From: Candidatus Methylacidithermus pantelleriae
GTDB taxonomy: Bacteria; Verrucomicrobiota; Verrucomicrobiia; Methylacidiphilales; Methylacidiphilaceae
Direction: 5' to 3'
Length of the DNA: 61,680 nucleotides
NCBI RefSeq assembly: GCF_905250085.1
Contig: NZ_CAJNOB010000004.1
Location: 1 to 61,680 of the forward strand
The position numbers and the translations under genes are program-made. The notes beneath the pieces are model-generated. The model had not been told where the DNA came from, did no database searches, and saw only the letters and a program-made list of their open reading frames with translations. This document shows positions 35,742 to 44,530 of the stretch, in pieces; within the stretch, counting starts at the first letter, position 1, and every line of letters starts with the position of its first letter.

Positions 35742-36655
35742 GGTCTTCGAACATCCCAAAGATCCCGAAGTCCTTCCCCGATGCGATTGAGAGACCAAAG
35801 CAGAATCCCCAGGGACAAGCCGGGTGCAGCCAAGAGCCACCAAGGGCTTTGGAGTGGGTTAATCGCTTGGGCTCCATCGGCCATAAGAGTTCCCAGGCTG
35901 GCATGGGGAGGTTGTACGCCAAGGCCCAAGAAACTAAGGAAGGATTCCTGCAAAATCACCGAGGGGACACTCAGGGTTAAGTACACCGTAACAATTCCCT
36001 TAAGATGGGGCAAAATTTGGCGTTGCACGATTTTCCAAGCCGTTTGGCCCAACGCTCGGGAAGCGTGTACGAAAGGGAGTTCGCGCAAGACTAAGACCTG
36101 CCCTCGAACCACGCGTGCAACCGTCAGCCACTCCACGCACCCCAAGGCAACGAACAAAAGAAGGAGCCTCGTTTGGGGCGCCCAGGAGACCAAACCCACG
36201 GTTGCCAATACATGGGTTACCGGTTTCTCAAAGATTGTAATAAGGAGAATGGCAAAAAGTAATGTCGGAAGAGAGTAGAGAATATCGACGAGGCGCATGA
36301 GAATATGGTCGACGGTTCCGCCAGCGTATCCCGAGATGGCGCCGTAGATAACGCCGATTGTGACACTGACGGTGGCTCCCACAAGCCCCACCAGGAGAGA
36401 AATCCGGATACCTTCAAAAAGGCGTGCTAAAAGGTCTCTCCCGTGAATGTCGGTTCCCAGCCAGTGCTCAAGAGAGGGAGGGGCCAGTTGTTTTGTGCTC
36501 ATTGTGATTGGGTCATAAGGGAGAAGCCAAGGTCCGAGGAGCGACGTAAGCGTTAGGGTCAAAAGACAAAGCACGGGTACGGGCATGAGCTTAGTCCCGG
36601 GCCGGAAAAGGATGGAATGCATGCCTTTTACGTTAGACGTATCCTGGGATCGCAT
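35738..36655 (-). CDS. Peptide ABC transporter permease (OppC/DppC type)
   Basis: The 305-residue inner-membrane protein is the second permease of an oligopeptide/dipeptide importer. Marks: LGTDIHGRDLLARLFEGIR, typical of OppC/DppC, and the ATPase-contacting EAA-like loop HASRALGQTAWKIVQRQIL. About six membrane segments are present. Its start lies within the last 28 bases of the oppB-like gene, so the two are coupled. No OppD or OppF ATPase gene is in this window. Confidence 0.88.
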   Translation of the reverse strand: MRSQDTSNVKGMHSILFRPGTKLMPVPVLCLLTLTLTSLLGPWLLPYDPITMSTKQLAPPSLEHWLGTDIHGRDLLARLFEGIRISLLVGLVGATVSVTIGVIYGAISGYAGGTVDHILMRLVDILYSLPTLLFAILLITIFEKPVTHVLATVGLVSWAPQTRLLLLFVALGCVEWLTVARVVRGQVLVLRELPFVHASRALGQTAWKIVQRQILPHLKGIVTVYLTLSVPSVILQESFLSFLGLGVQPPHASLGTLMADGAQAINPLQSPWWLLAAPGLSLGILLWSLNRIGEGLRDLWDVRRP

Positions 36656-37545
36656 AGTGCATAAAAAATATCCGATATGAGATTAAAGGAGACAAGAAGT
36701 AGGCTATAGACAAGAACGATGCCTCCGGTGACAAAGACATCACGGTTAAGAACACTTTGGACAAAAAAGGAGCCCATGCCTGGAATATGGAAAACTTCTT
36801 CGATTACCATAGACCCGGTCAAAAGATTGGCAGCCAGAGGGGACGCATAGGAAATGAGAGGTAAGAGGGAGGGTCGAAAGGCATGTTTCCAGAGAATCCG
36901 TTGCCAGGAGAGACCCTTTGCGTGCGCGGTTCGAATGAAGTCTTGCTCAAGAACTTCCAGGAGACTTGCCCGAAGCAAGCGTGCAACGATCGCCGTAGGA
37001 GGTGCGGCAAGGCAAAGAACGGGAAGCAGTGCTTGACGTGGAGTCCCCCAACCGGCAGCGGGTACCAGCCGGAACTCAAGGGAGAAAAGAAAAATGGCCA
37101 GGGGAGCCAGGACAAAGGAAGGGATACACAGCCCGGCAAGGCTTATGGTCAGCACGAGACGGTCGGCAGAACGGTTATGCCACAAAGCAGCAAGACAACC
37201 GAGGACCGATCCAACCACTAGGGAAAAAACCAGCGCTAGGCTTCCCAGTCCTAGCGAGATGGGGAGCGATTGTTCCAAGATTTCCCGCACCGTTCGGTTC
37301 CGGTACTTAGTGGAAAGGCGAAGATCACCCCGTAAAAGATCCTGCCAGTAGTCAAGGTACTGGGACCAGATGGGGCCTTGAAGTTTGTAGCGGGCTTCCA
37401 ACTCCCGGAGGATCTCCGGAGCAATGGCTCGTTCGTCACTAAAAGGGCTTCCAGGGGCTATTCTCATGGCAACAAAGGTAATACTCACCACAGCAAACAC
37501 GACCACGGAAGCCCCAAGCACACGCCGGACAATGAAACGCACCAT
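36628..37545 (-). CDS. Peptide ABC transporter permease (OppB/DppB type)
   Basis: The 305-residue permease starts FIVRRVLGASVVVFAVVSIT followed by IAPGSPF, typical for OppB/DppB. The EAA-like loop RTAHAKGLSWQRILWKHAF and VIEEVFHIPGMGSFFVQSV complete the family pattern. ATG 37545 (MVRFIVRR) is preferred over the longer frame at 37587. It follows the substrate-binding protein gene and overlaps oppC. Confidence 0.9.
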   Translation of the reverse strand: MVRFIVRRVLGASVVVFAVVSITFVAMRIAPGSPFSDERAIAPEILRELEARYKLQGPIWSQYLDYWQDLLRGDLRLSTKYRNRTVREILEQSLPISLGLGSLALVFSLVVGSVLGCLAALWHNRSADRLVLTISLAGLCIPSFVLAPLAIFLFSLEFRLVPAAGWGTPRQALLPVLCLAAPPTAIVARLLRASLLEVLEQDFIRTAHAKGLSWQRILWKHAFRPSLLPLISYASPLAANLLTGSMVIEEVFHIPGMGSFFVQSVLNRDVFVTGGIVLVYSLLLVSFNLISDIFYALCDPRIRLT

Positions 37546-37550
37546 CGTTT

Positions 37551-39176
37551 TTACGGATTCCGGATGCTTTTTCGAATAAAAAGGCAACGCAGGGGATGGT
37601 GATCGAGAAGATTGGGGCCGATACCACCTAGGTGGTCAGCGTGATACAGGAGAACCGCCTGGTAGAAATACAGGGGTGCTATGGGCGCTTCTTCCAAAAG
37701 GAGTTCTTCAGCTTCCCTGAGTCGCTCGAAGCGACGTTTTTGGGTGGCTTCTCGAGCTGCCTCTTGGAGCAGTGCATCATATCGACGGTTCGACCACCCC
37801 GTGTTGTTGTTTCCGCCACCAGAAAGAAAGAGGCTCAAGAAGGTATTCGGATCGAGGTAATCTCCCACCCAGCTTGAGCGTGCGATATCATACTGAAGTG
37901 AGGAAAGGGAACCTAAATAAACCTTCCACTCCTCGTTGCGAAGTTCGACGTCAATTCCGAGTACCTCTCGCCACATTGCTTGAATCTCTGTAGCAATTTG
38001 CTCGTTTTGTTGGCCCGCGTTGTACAAAATGGATAAGCGCGGAAACCCCTTTCCTCCTGGAAATCCGGCCTCGGCCAGTAGTTGCCGCGCGCGCTCTGGA
38101 TTGTAGGCCAAGCCCTTGGGGGGTGTGTAGCCCGGTACTCCGGGAGGTGTCAAGGAAGGGGCGATTCTTTCACCGGCCCGCGTGATGCGAGTAACCAGTC
38201 GATTTTTATTGATGGACATGGCAAGAGCCTTTCGCACGCGAGGATCCGAAAGAGGCCACCGCGTCACGTTAAAACGATAGAAATACGTGGCAAAAAAAGG
38301 TCCCGAATGGAAGTACGGTTGGCGAGAAAGGGACTCAAGGAAAAAGGTTGGCACGAGTCCCTTGTCGAGAATAAGGTCCGCACCCGAAGTATAGAAAAGA
38401 TTAAAGGCGGTGGTAGCCTGGGTCACGGCTAGTGCATCGATTCTTGAAATGTGTACTTCGTTGGCTCGCCAATAGAGTGGGTTTTTTCGGAGGCAGACGC
38501 GATCGTTGATGCGCCAGGATACGAGCGTATAGGCACCGTTTGAGACTATGTGGCGCGGCTTGGTCCAGTCGTCTTTCCAACGTTCCACCGTTGCGATGGG
38601 GACCGGATAGAAAACCGGTTGCGCACACAAATCCAAAAAGTAGGGAACCGGATGCTCCAAGCGCACGATCACTGTTCGCGCGTCCGGAGCTCGAACCCCC
38701 ACGCGGGAGAAGTCTTTGAGTCTTCCTAGGCGGTAGGATCGGGCATTTTCAATGTCATCATACAGGTCTGCGTACCGAGATGCAGTTTTGGGGGATATTG
38801 CCCGTTGCCAAGAAGCAACCAATTCAGCAGCCGTCAAAGGGTGACCATCGCTCCAGCGGCAGGAGCGAAGGTGGAACGTGTACGTACGCCCGTCGGGCGA
38901 GAGCTCCCAGCTCTCGGCTACCCCGGGTACGATGCGTCCTTGGGCGTCGCGAGCGACTAAACCCTCGAAAAGAGCCTCGCACAATCGCGATTCCGGCTGG
39001 CCCGTAATGAGGTGAGGATCAAGGCTTTCGGGTTCTGGACCATTCACAAAGACAAGTTCCGGAGGAGAAGATCCCGGACAAGGGGAACAACCCAGAAGGA
39101 GAGTTCCAGCGACAATTGCGCCCCAGAGTCCTCTCCCGAGGAACGTTCTTGCTTGGCGCGCACGGCTGTCCACCAC
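37551..39176 (-). CDS. Peptide ABC transporter substrate-binding protein (OppA type)
   Basis: The 541-residue lipoprotein binds peptide in the periplasm for import. It starts with a signal peptide ending in a lipobox (GTLLLGC), followed by the family's NGPEPESLDPHL and CEALFEGLVARDAQGRIVPG, then SWELSPDGRTYTFHLR. The main body and YDALLQEAAREATQKRRFERL near the end match the SBP_bac_5 family. GTG 39176 is the chosen start. It is the first gene of an oppA-B-C set. Peptide specificity is unknown; the family also includes nickel and heme binders. Confidence 0.9.
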   Translation of the reverse strand: MVDSRARQARTFLGRGLWGAIVAGTLLLGCSPCPGSSPPELVFVNGPEPESLDPHLITGQPESRLCEALFEGLVARDAQGRIVPGVAESWELSPDGRTYTFHLRSCRWSDGHPLTAAELVASWQRAISPKTASRYADLYDDIENARSYRLGRLKDFSRVGVRAPDARTVIVRLEHPVPYFLDLCAQPVFYPVPIATVERWKDDWTKPRHIVSNGAYTLVSWRINDRVCLRKNPLYWRANEVHISRIDALAVTQATTAFNLFYTSGADLILDKGLVPTFFLESLSRQPYFHSGPFFATYFYRFNVTRWPLSDPRVRKALAMSINKNRLVTRITRAGERIAPSLTPPGVPGYTPPKGLAYNPERARQLLAEAGFPGGKGFPRLSILYNAGQQNEQIATEIQAMWREVLGIDVELRNEEWKVYLGSLSSLQYDIARSSWVGDYLDPNTFLSLFLSGGGNNNTGWSNRRYDALLQEAAREATQKRRFERLREAEELLLEEAPIAPLYFYQAVLLYHADHLGGIGPNLLDHHPLRCLFIRKSIRNP

Positions 39177-39279
39177 GGGGGCAGAACCTAGCGATGTTGG
39201 GCAACCCGTTGCGGTTCCCCAAAGATTCCAAAAGCTTGCGGCACTCCTTGACTCAGGGACACGTTTTTTTCTCTCTCCC

Positions 39280-39636
39280 TTATCGCTTCTTGTCTGCGGG
39301 CTGCGGGGAGGGTAGGCTTTTCTGGCCTTGAGTCTCGCCTGCCACAGGGGGAGGGATAGCGCGGAGGCGTTTCTGGACCGAGCTGCGGGCTAGCTCTCGT
39401 TGTCCCAAGAGAAAAGCAAGTATAATCGCCAACGTAAAAAACATCCCGGCAAGCCATGCCGTAGCCTTAATCAACACACTCGAAGTTTGGGCCCCGAAAA
39501 TGGCTTCCGTCACCGAACTGCCAAAGGCGGCCCCCAAACCCTCCTGGCGGCTTCGTTGCATGAGGATGATGAACACAAGGAGCAGGCAGATGAAAAGGTA
39601 GAGGATCCAAAAGAAGCCGATCAGAAGGTTAAGCAT
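39280..39636 (-). CDS. secG: Preprotein translocase subunit SecG
   Basis: SecG is a small membrane partner of the SecYE channel. The 118-residue product has two hydrophobic helices (LYLFICLLLVFIILMQRS and AWLAGMFFTLAIILAFLL) and the family motif QEGLGAAFGSSVTEAIFG between them. The C-terminal tail is longer than in E. coli and rich in Pro/Gln. It is nine bases after tpiA; the gap-pgk-tpiA-secG order is common in bacteria. Confidence 0.93.
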   Translation of the reverse strand: MLNLLIGFFWILYLFICLLLVFIILMQRSRQEGLGAAFGSSVTEAIFGAQTSSVLIKATAWLAGMFFTLAIILAFLLGQRELARSSVQKRLRAIPPPVAGETQGQKSLPSPQPADKKR

Positions 39637-39645
39637 GAGTCCATC

Positions 39646-40425
39646 CTAAGACGCTTTTTCTCTCGCGCAACTTTCAAAAACAATGGTCGTAAAGGAGCGT
39701 GCTTCCAGGCTAGCTCCTCCCACCAGAGCACCATCTACATTAGGCTGCAGAAAAATGTCCCGCGCGATCTCCGGGCGCACACTTCCTCCGTACTGGATTC
39801 GGGTCTTTTGGCTTGCCTCCGGGGAGACCAGCTCGGAAAGAAAACTTCGAATGAAACGATGAGCTTCCTCAATCTCGGTAGGTGAGGCGTTTTCCCCAGT
39901 GCCGATAGCCCACACCGGTTCGTAGGCGATCACGATGTCGGGTAATTCCTCGTCTGAAACCCCAGCGAGATCTTCCTGTAACTGGTGCGCGAGCACCTCT
40001 TTCCAGCGCCCAGCTTTCCGTTCTTCCCAGCTTTCGCCAATACAGAGAATGGGCCGAAGGCCCGACGCTAGGGCCGCCCGGATCTTCTCACGGATAAAGG
40101 CGTCCGTTTCGCAAAAATAACGTCTCCTTTCGGAATGACCGACGATCACGTAGTGGCAAAAAAGCTCTCGTAACATGGGGGCGCTAATTTCCCCCGTAAA
40201 AGCCCCGTAGGGAGCCGGATGCAAGTTTTGGGCACCCAAATACACGTTGGAGGCTTCACTGAGGATGCGACTGACTTCCGAAAGAGCCGTGAAGGGAGGA
40301 CAGAGCACAACTTCCGCACCATTAAAATCCCGAAGCTCTGCCAGGATGCTTTGAGCCAGCACCCGAGCCTCGGCGACGGTCTTATTCATCTTCCAATTGC
40401 CTGCAATGATTTTTTTGCGATACAT
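39646..40425 (-). CDS. tpiA: Triosephosphate isomerase
   Basis: TpiA interconverts dihydroxyacetone phosphate and glyceraldehyde 3-phosphate. Signature parts are IAGNWKMNK at the N-terminus with the active-site Lys, VIVGHSERRRYFCE with the catalytic His, and VIAYEPVWAIGTGENASP with the catalytic Glu and its flexible loop. The phosphate-binding end is IQYGGSVRPE. Length 259 is normal. It is the third gene of the glycolytic operon. Confidence 0.97.
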   Translation of the reverse strand: MYRKKIIAGNWKMNKTVAEARVLAQSILAELRDFNGAEVVLCPPFTALSEVSRILSEASNVYLGAQNLHPAPYGAFTGEISAPMLRELFCHYVIVGHSERRRYFCETDAFIREKIRAALASGLRPILCIGESWEERKAGRWKEVLAHQLQEDLAGVSDEELPDIVIAYEPVWAIGTGENASPTEIEEAHRFIRSFLSELVSPEASQKTRIQYGGSVRPEIARDIFLQPNVDGALVGGASLEARSFTTIVFESCAREKAS

Positions 40426-40495
40426 GGATGGTCTCCCATTCGTCTTTCCACAAGGAAATTCTTGCTATTGAGAGAAGCTTACTGGGGGTCCTATT

Positions 40496-41716
40496 CTAGG
40501 ACGGCCGATCGGGAATGCATACAAGGCCTGGAAGTTGCTTTCCTTCGAGAAATTCCAAGGAAGCTCCTCCCCCAGTTGATACGAACGTGATGCGGTCGGC
40601 CACCCCCGCTTCCTGAAGAGCAGCCACCGAATCTCCCCCTCCTACAATGGTGACAGCGTGGTTGGCTTGAGCCAGGGCCTGTGCGATTGCCAGAGTCCCT
40701 TTTGCGCAGCTGGAAATCTCAAAAATTCCCATTGGACCGTTCCAAAAGACCGTGCGCGCAACTCCGATGACTTTTCGAAAGGCCTCCACTGTGGCAGGCC
40801 CGATATCCACGCCTTTCCACCCTTGAGGAATAGGCTCCCCGGGAAGGGTGTATCTTCCGGGTGAGGTCTCTCTTTTGGAAAAGTCAACCGTTTCTACAAT
40901 GTAATGATCCTGGGGAAGTAGAAATTCCACGGATCGTTCGCGGGCTTTTCGTAAACAGTCGCTCGCAATCTCTACCTGATCGAGCTCCACCCGCGAGGAG
41001 CCCACTTCTTGCCCCTGAGCCACAAGAAACGTGTAGGCCATAGCCCCACCCACAGCCAGGACGTCCGCTTTTTCTAGCAACCGTTTTACGACTCCAATCT
41101 TATCCGATACCTTAGCTCCTCCTAGAAGAACGAGAAACGGCCTCGCCGGGTTGGATAATTCCTCGCCCAAAAACCGAAGCTCTTTTTCCATAAGTAACCC
41201 GATCCCGCGCTCCGCAATCCAGTGAGCCACACCCTCCGTCGAGGCGTGTGCACGGTGAGCGGCCGCAAAGGCATCATTGACGTAAACATCCGCAAGCCGC
41301 GCTAGTGCTCGGGAAAACTCGGGATCATTGGCCTCTTCCCCTGGGTGAAAGCGGGTATTTTCGAGTAATAAAATCTGGCCTGGTGCTAGTGAATGGGCGG
41401 CACGTTCTGCCTGAGGACCAACACAGTCCTCCACAAACTGGATCTCTTTGCCGAGAAGTTGTGCCAGCCGCGCGGCAATTGGTCGCAAACTCTCTGAAGG
41501 CTTCCGTTTTCCTTTCGGACGGCCAAGGTGACTGGCAAGAATGATCTTTGCCCCGCGGGAGATCAGGTATTCTAAAGTCGGTATCGTTTGACGAATTCGC
41601 GTGTCATCCGCTACCAGAATCTCTCCATCCCTTTCCAGAAGCGGGACATTATAATCCACCCGCACCAAAACACGCCGACCTTCCACGGGAAGATCCCGCA
41701 CGGAAACTTTGCTCAT
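40496..41716 (-). CDS. pgk: Phosphoglycerate kinase
   Basis: Pgk makes ATP from 1,3-bisphosphoglycerate. The protein starts KVSVRDLPVEGRRVLVRVDY and contains ILASHLGRPKGKRKPSESL, LENTRFHPGEEAND and LGGAKVSDKIGVVKRLLEKA. The nucleotide-binding end has FWNGPMGIFE and TIVGGGDSVAAL. It is 406 residues, close to the family norm. It lies 21 bases after gapA and 70 bases before tpiA. Confidence 0.97.
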   Translation of the reverse strand: MSKVSVRDLPVEGRRVLVRVDYNVPLLERDGEILVADDTRIRQTIPTLEYLISRGAKIILASHLGRPKGKRKPSESLRPIAARLAQLLGKEIQFVEDCVGPQAERAAHSLAPGQILLLENTRFHPGEEANDPEFSRALARLADVYVNDAFAAAHRAHASTEGVAHWIAERGIGLLMEKELRFLGEELSNPARPFLVLLGGAKVSDKIGVVKRLLEKADVLAVGGAMAYTFLVAQGQEVGSSRVELDQVEIASDCLRKARERSVEFLLPQDHYIVETVDFSKRETSPGRYTLPGEPIPQGWKGVDIGPATVEAFRKVIGVARTVFWNGPMGIFEISSCAKGTLAIAQALAQANHAVTIVGGGDSVAALQEAGVADRITFVSTGGGASLEFLEGKQLPGLVCIPDRPS

Positions 41717-41737
41717 AGTTGGAACAAGGACGGAACG

Positions 41738-42784
41738 CTACATTCCCTCGGCCATCCGAAGAGCTAAGTCCACGCACCGGTGTGCATATCCCCATTCGTT
41801 ATCATACCAGGCGACTAGCTTAAAAAATCGGGAATTAAGCTCAATCCCTGAGCCGGCATCAAAGATGCTGGAACGCGTATCTCCAACAAAATCCGTGGAA
41901 ACTACTTCCTCGTTCGTATACCCGAGAATTCCTTGGAGGTAGGTTTGGCTGGCGTTCTGCATTGCCTGGCAGATTTCTCGATACGAGGTTTCCCGGGAGG
42001 TCCGGACCGTCAAGTCCACCACAGAAACCGTGGGGCTTGGCACGCGAAAGGCCATCCCGGTGAGCTTCCCCGCTACCTGCGGGCACACAAGTCCAACGGC
42101 CTTTGCGGCTCCGGTGGTCGAGGGGATGATGTTGATCGCCGCGGCTCGCCCTCCCTTCCAGTCCTTACGAGAAGGCCCGTCCACAACCTTTTGGCTTGCC
42201 GTATAGCTATGGACGGTGGTCATAAGACCTTCCTCGATTCCAAATCCCTCCTTAAGAAGCACGTGTACCAAAGGCGCTAGCGCGTTGGTTGTGCAACTGG
42301 CGTTAGACACAATGACGTGGCGTTCAGGATCCAGCCGGTCGTCGTTAACACCCATCACCACGGTAAGATCTTCGCCTTTTGCGGGGGCTGTAATCAGAAC
42401 CTTTTTGGCTCCAGCCTTGAGGTGACCTCTGGCCTTGTCGGCTGTGGTAAAAAGACCTGTCGATTCGATTACTAGGTCCACCTCGAGCTCTTTCCAAGGC
42501 ATGGCGATCGGTCCCTCGGGCACCGTCAAGCACCGGATCCGGTGATCTCCGATGATCAGCATATCCGGCTCTGGAAGATCTGGACGAGATCGAGCACTGG
42601 AGACCGGCCAGGGAAAGCGTCCATAATTGGAATCGTATTTTAGTAGATAAGCTAGGTTGTCAGCCGGGACTACATCGTTTACCGCGACCACGTCTAGCTT
42701 CGCACCTAGAAGCTTTCGGTCGACGATCGCTCGAAGGACGAGCCGCCCAATCCGTCCAAAACCATTAATTGCCACACGAACCAT
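41738..42784 (-). CDS. gap: Glyceraldehyde-3-phosphate dehydrogenase
   Basis: The enzyme oxidises glyceraldehyde 3-phosphate using NAD+ or NADP+. NAD site: [17 protein letters not shown]. The catalytic Cys sits in [17 protein letters not shown]. Other marks are [16 protein letters not shown] and [16 protein letters not shown], plus the end [25 protein letters not shown] ribosome site precedes ATG 42784. It is the first gene of the gap-pgk-tpiA-secG operon. CCGGTAAC repeats lie in its upstream region. Confidence 0.97.
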   Translation of the reverse strand: MVRVAINGFGRIGRLVLRAIVDRKLLGAKLDVVAVNDVVPADNLAYLLKYDSNYGRFPWPVSSARSRPDLPEPDMLIIGDHRIRCLTVPEGPIAMPWKELEVDLVIESTGLFTTADKARGHLKAGAKKVLITAPAKGEDLTVVMGVNDDRLDPERHVIVSNASCTTNALAPLVHVLLKEGFGIEEGLMTTVHSYTASQKVVDGPSRKDWKGGRAAAINIIPSTTGAAKAVGLVCPQVAGKLTGMAFRVPSPTVSVVDLTVRTSRETSYREICQAMQNASQTYLQGILGYTNEEVVSTDFVGDTRSSIFDAGSGIELNSRFFKLVAWYDNEWGYAHRCVDLALRMAEGM

Positions 42785-42828
42785 TACCCAACCTCCTCAT
42801 GCAAAGGTTCTTATCGGCAGGCTAATCT

Positions 42829-42872
42829 CCGGTAACCCCCAAAAGGGCAATGCCATCAATGTTACCGGTAAC
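42829..42872. promoter_or_regulatory. CCGGTAAC repeat and GTTACCGGTAAC palindrome upstream of gap
   Basis: The 12-base perfect palindrome GTTACCGGTAAC is at 42861-42872. Its half-site CCGGTAAC also occurs alone at 42829-42836, 36 bases from the second copy. The sites lie in the 217-base divergent region between gap and the XRE-MBL gene, a plausible operator position for a DNA-binding dimer. Confidence 0.45.
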
Positions 42873-43001
42873 TGAAAAGGGAGTCAACCCGTTGCCGCAA
42901 CTATTTGCGACGATTTTGGTCGCTTACCCAAGCTGGAAGAACTTAACGTTCCCGTATCGTTGCGATTGCTTTTCCGACAGGGTTTCGCTAATAAAAAGGA
43001 C

Positions 43002-43811
43002 ATGATACCCTTGGAAGATAGCTTTACCGATATCATTGGAAAGGCCTTGCGGGGCTTGGGGCTTTCACCGCAGGCTCTCGCCCAAAAGACCGGGGTTCCC
43101 GTCGAATCCGTAGAGCGTCTGCTTTCAGGTACCCTGGACGAAGATCTTCTCCGCAGAGTCGCCCCAACTTTAGGTCTCAACGCAACAGCACTGATTGCTT
43201 TGGCCCGCGGAGAATGGAGGCCAGCCGAGGTCGGTCCTGTGCCCGGGCTAGCCTGCCTTAACACGCGGTTCGAGGATATGACGGTTAACTCGTATCTGGT
43301 TTGGGACACCACCACCAAGGAGGCGGCGGCCTTTGACACCGGAGCCGACTGTACGGAAATGCTCGAAGCAGTGCGCGCGAACGATCTTGTGGTGCAGAAG
43401 ATTTTTTTGACCCATACGCACCCCGATCACATTGCGGCGCTTGATCGCTTAAAGGCAGAAACCGGGGCTTCCGTTTATTGCCCTGCACTGGAACCGGTAG
43501 CTGGAGCGATCCCGGTCGAAGAGGGTTTTGAAACGACCATCGGGCGATTGCACGTGCGAACCTTTTTGACCAACGGGCACTCTCCAGGAGGGGTAACCTA
43601 TTACATTACTGGAGGTCCTCGGAGAATTGCGATCGTGGGTGATTCGATTTTTGCGGGATCCATGGGCGGGGGGAACATCTCCTACGCGCAGGCACTGGAA
43701 AATAATCGGACCAAGATTCTGACGCTTCCGGAGGATACGATCCTTTGTCCTGGGCATGGGCCTTTGACGACGGTAGGAGAGGAAAAGCGGCATAATCCAT
43801 TCTTTGCCTAG
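43002..43811 (+). CDS. XRE-type HTH fused to a metallo-beta-lactamase-fold hydrolase
   Basis: The 269-residue protein has an N-terminal Cro/CI-like helix-turn-helix at about 10-65 (LSPQALAQKTGVPVESVERL, LSGTLDEDLLRR). A metallo-beta-lactamase (glyoxalase II-like) domain follows, with THTHPDHIAAL at about 137-147, NGHSPGGVTYYI, IVGDSIFAGSMGGG and LCPGHGP supplying the metal ligands. This suggests a hydrolase with a DNA-binding part, possibly a metabolite-sensing regulator. ATG 43002 fits the HTH start; TTG at 42960 is also open. It is divergent from the gap operon, with palindromic sites in between. Confidence 0.82.
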   Translation: MIPLEDSFTDIIGKALRGLGLSPQALAQKTGVPVESVERLLSGTLDEDLLRRVAPTLGLNATALIALARGEWRPAEVGPVPGLACLNTRFEDMTVNSYLVWDTTTKEAAAFDTGADCTEMLEAVRANDLVVQKIFLTHTHPDHIAALDRLKAETGASVYCPALEPVAGAIPVEEGFETTIGRLHVRTFLTNGHSPGGVTYYITGGPRRIAIVGDSIFAGSMGGGNISYAQALENNRTKILTLPEDTILCPGHGPLTTVGEEKRHNPFFA

Positions 43812-43890
43812 GAGAGAGGGCTTTACAGCTGCGTGTGCGGGAACCCGGGAAAGGAGCCAGGATGCGGTCAGCCAAAAGCTCCTTTTTTCG

Positions 43891-43918
43891 TTGTCACGCG
43901 CGCACTAGCCGGTATAAT
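43891..43918 (+). promoter_or_regulatory. Sigma-70-type promoter for the DUF5069 gene
   Basis: TTGTCA at 43891-43896 and TATAAT at 43913-43918 are separated by 16 bases, a near-ideal housekeeping promoter. It is followed by a leader of roughly 95 bases. A small hairpin (CTGAGG-7-base loop-CCTCAG) lies in the leader. Confidence 0.75.
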
Positions 43919-44020
43919 GCGCCTAGGTTCTAAGAGGGGTAACGGCTGAGGAGACCGGCCTCAGGCGTATACTCCTTTTGGGGTGGTGAAACGAAAATCG
44001 GAAAACGCGGAGGTGATCGT

Positions 44021-44461
44021 ATGAAGTGTGTTCCATTGATCAGTTCGGGTGTCGCTGGCCCACTTGGGGTTCTGCATCTCCCGAGAATGTGGCTGAAATG
44101 TATCTTGGCGGCTAAAGGTCTTCTTGCTGATGGCTATCCCGACCTGGGTAAGGGATTTGATGCCATGACCTTAAACGCGCTTAATCTGGGCGAAGAAGAA
44201 ACGCGCAACTACATCCGCACTCACTTGCCGAGCTACACCGAATTCGAAAAATGGGTGCTTGCAAAAAACGGAGGCAAGCTGGACGCAGCTGCGGTCGCCA
44301 GGCATAACCGAGCGGTGACCTATTACCTGCACGACGAAGGGACGCGAAAGTCGATCCTTGGTGCGGCTGGGCTCGCCGATGATGGAACGATCCTGGACGC
44401 GGTTAATCTCAATAACCTAGATGACTGGACCGAGTTCCATAAGTGGCTGAAGAGCCAGTAG
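44021..44461 (+). CDS. DUF5069 family protein
   Basis: The 146-residue protein fits DUF5069, a cytoplasmic family of unknown function that is frequent in Verrucomicrobiota and related phyla. Marks: VPLISSGVAGPLGVLHLPRM, then WLKCILAAKGLLADGY, GFDAMTLNALNLGEEET, and a C-terminal DDWTEFHKWLKSQ. A strong GGAGGTGAT site stands six bases before ATG 44021, with a good promoter upstream and a strong terminator downstream. It is therefore a single-gene unit, probably well expressed. Confidence 0.82.
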   Translation: MKCVPLISSGVAGPLGVLHLPRMWLKCILAAKGLLADGYPDLGKGFDAMTLNALNLGEEETRNYIRTHLPSYTEFEKWVLAKNGGKLDAAAVARHNRAVTYYLHDEGTRKSILGAAGLADDGTILDAVNLNNLDDWTEFHKWLKSQ

Positions 44462-44485
44462 AGTTTGTCTAGCTTTCCGTTTGTG

Positions 44486-44530
44486 GCGCTGGTCTCTCCG
44501 GCCAAACGGCCAGGAGAGCCAGCGCTTTTT
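44486..44530 (+). terminator. Rho-independent terminator after the DUF5069 gene
   Basis: GCGCTGG pairs with CCAGCGC, CTCTCC with GGAGAG and GGCC with GGCC around an AAAC loop, with single-base bulges. The run TTTTT follows at 44526-44530. It begins 24 bases past the stop codon. Confidence 0.85.
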
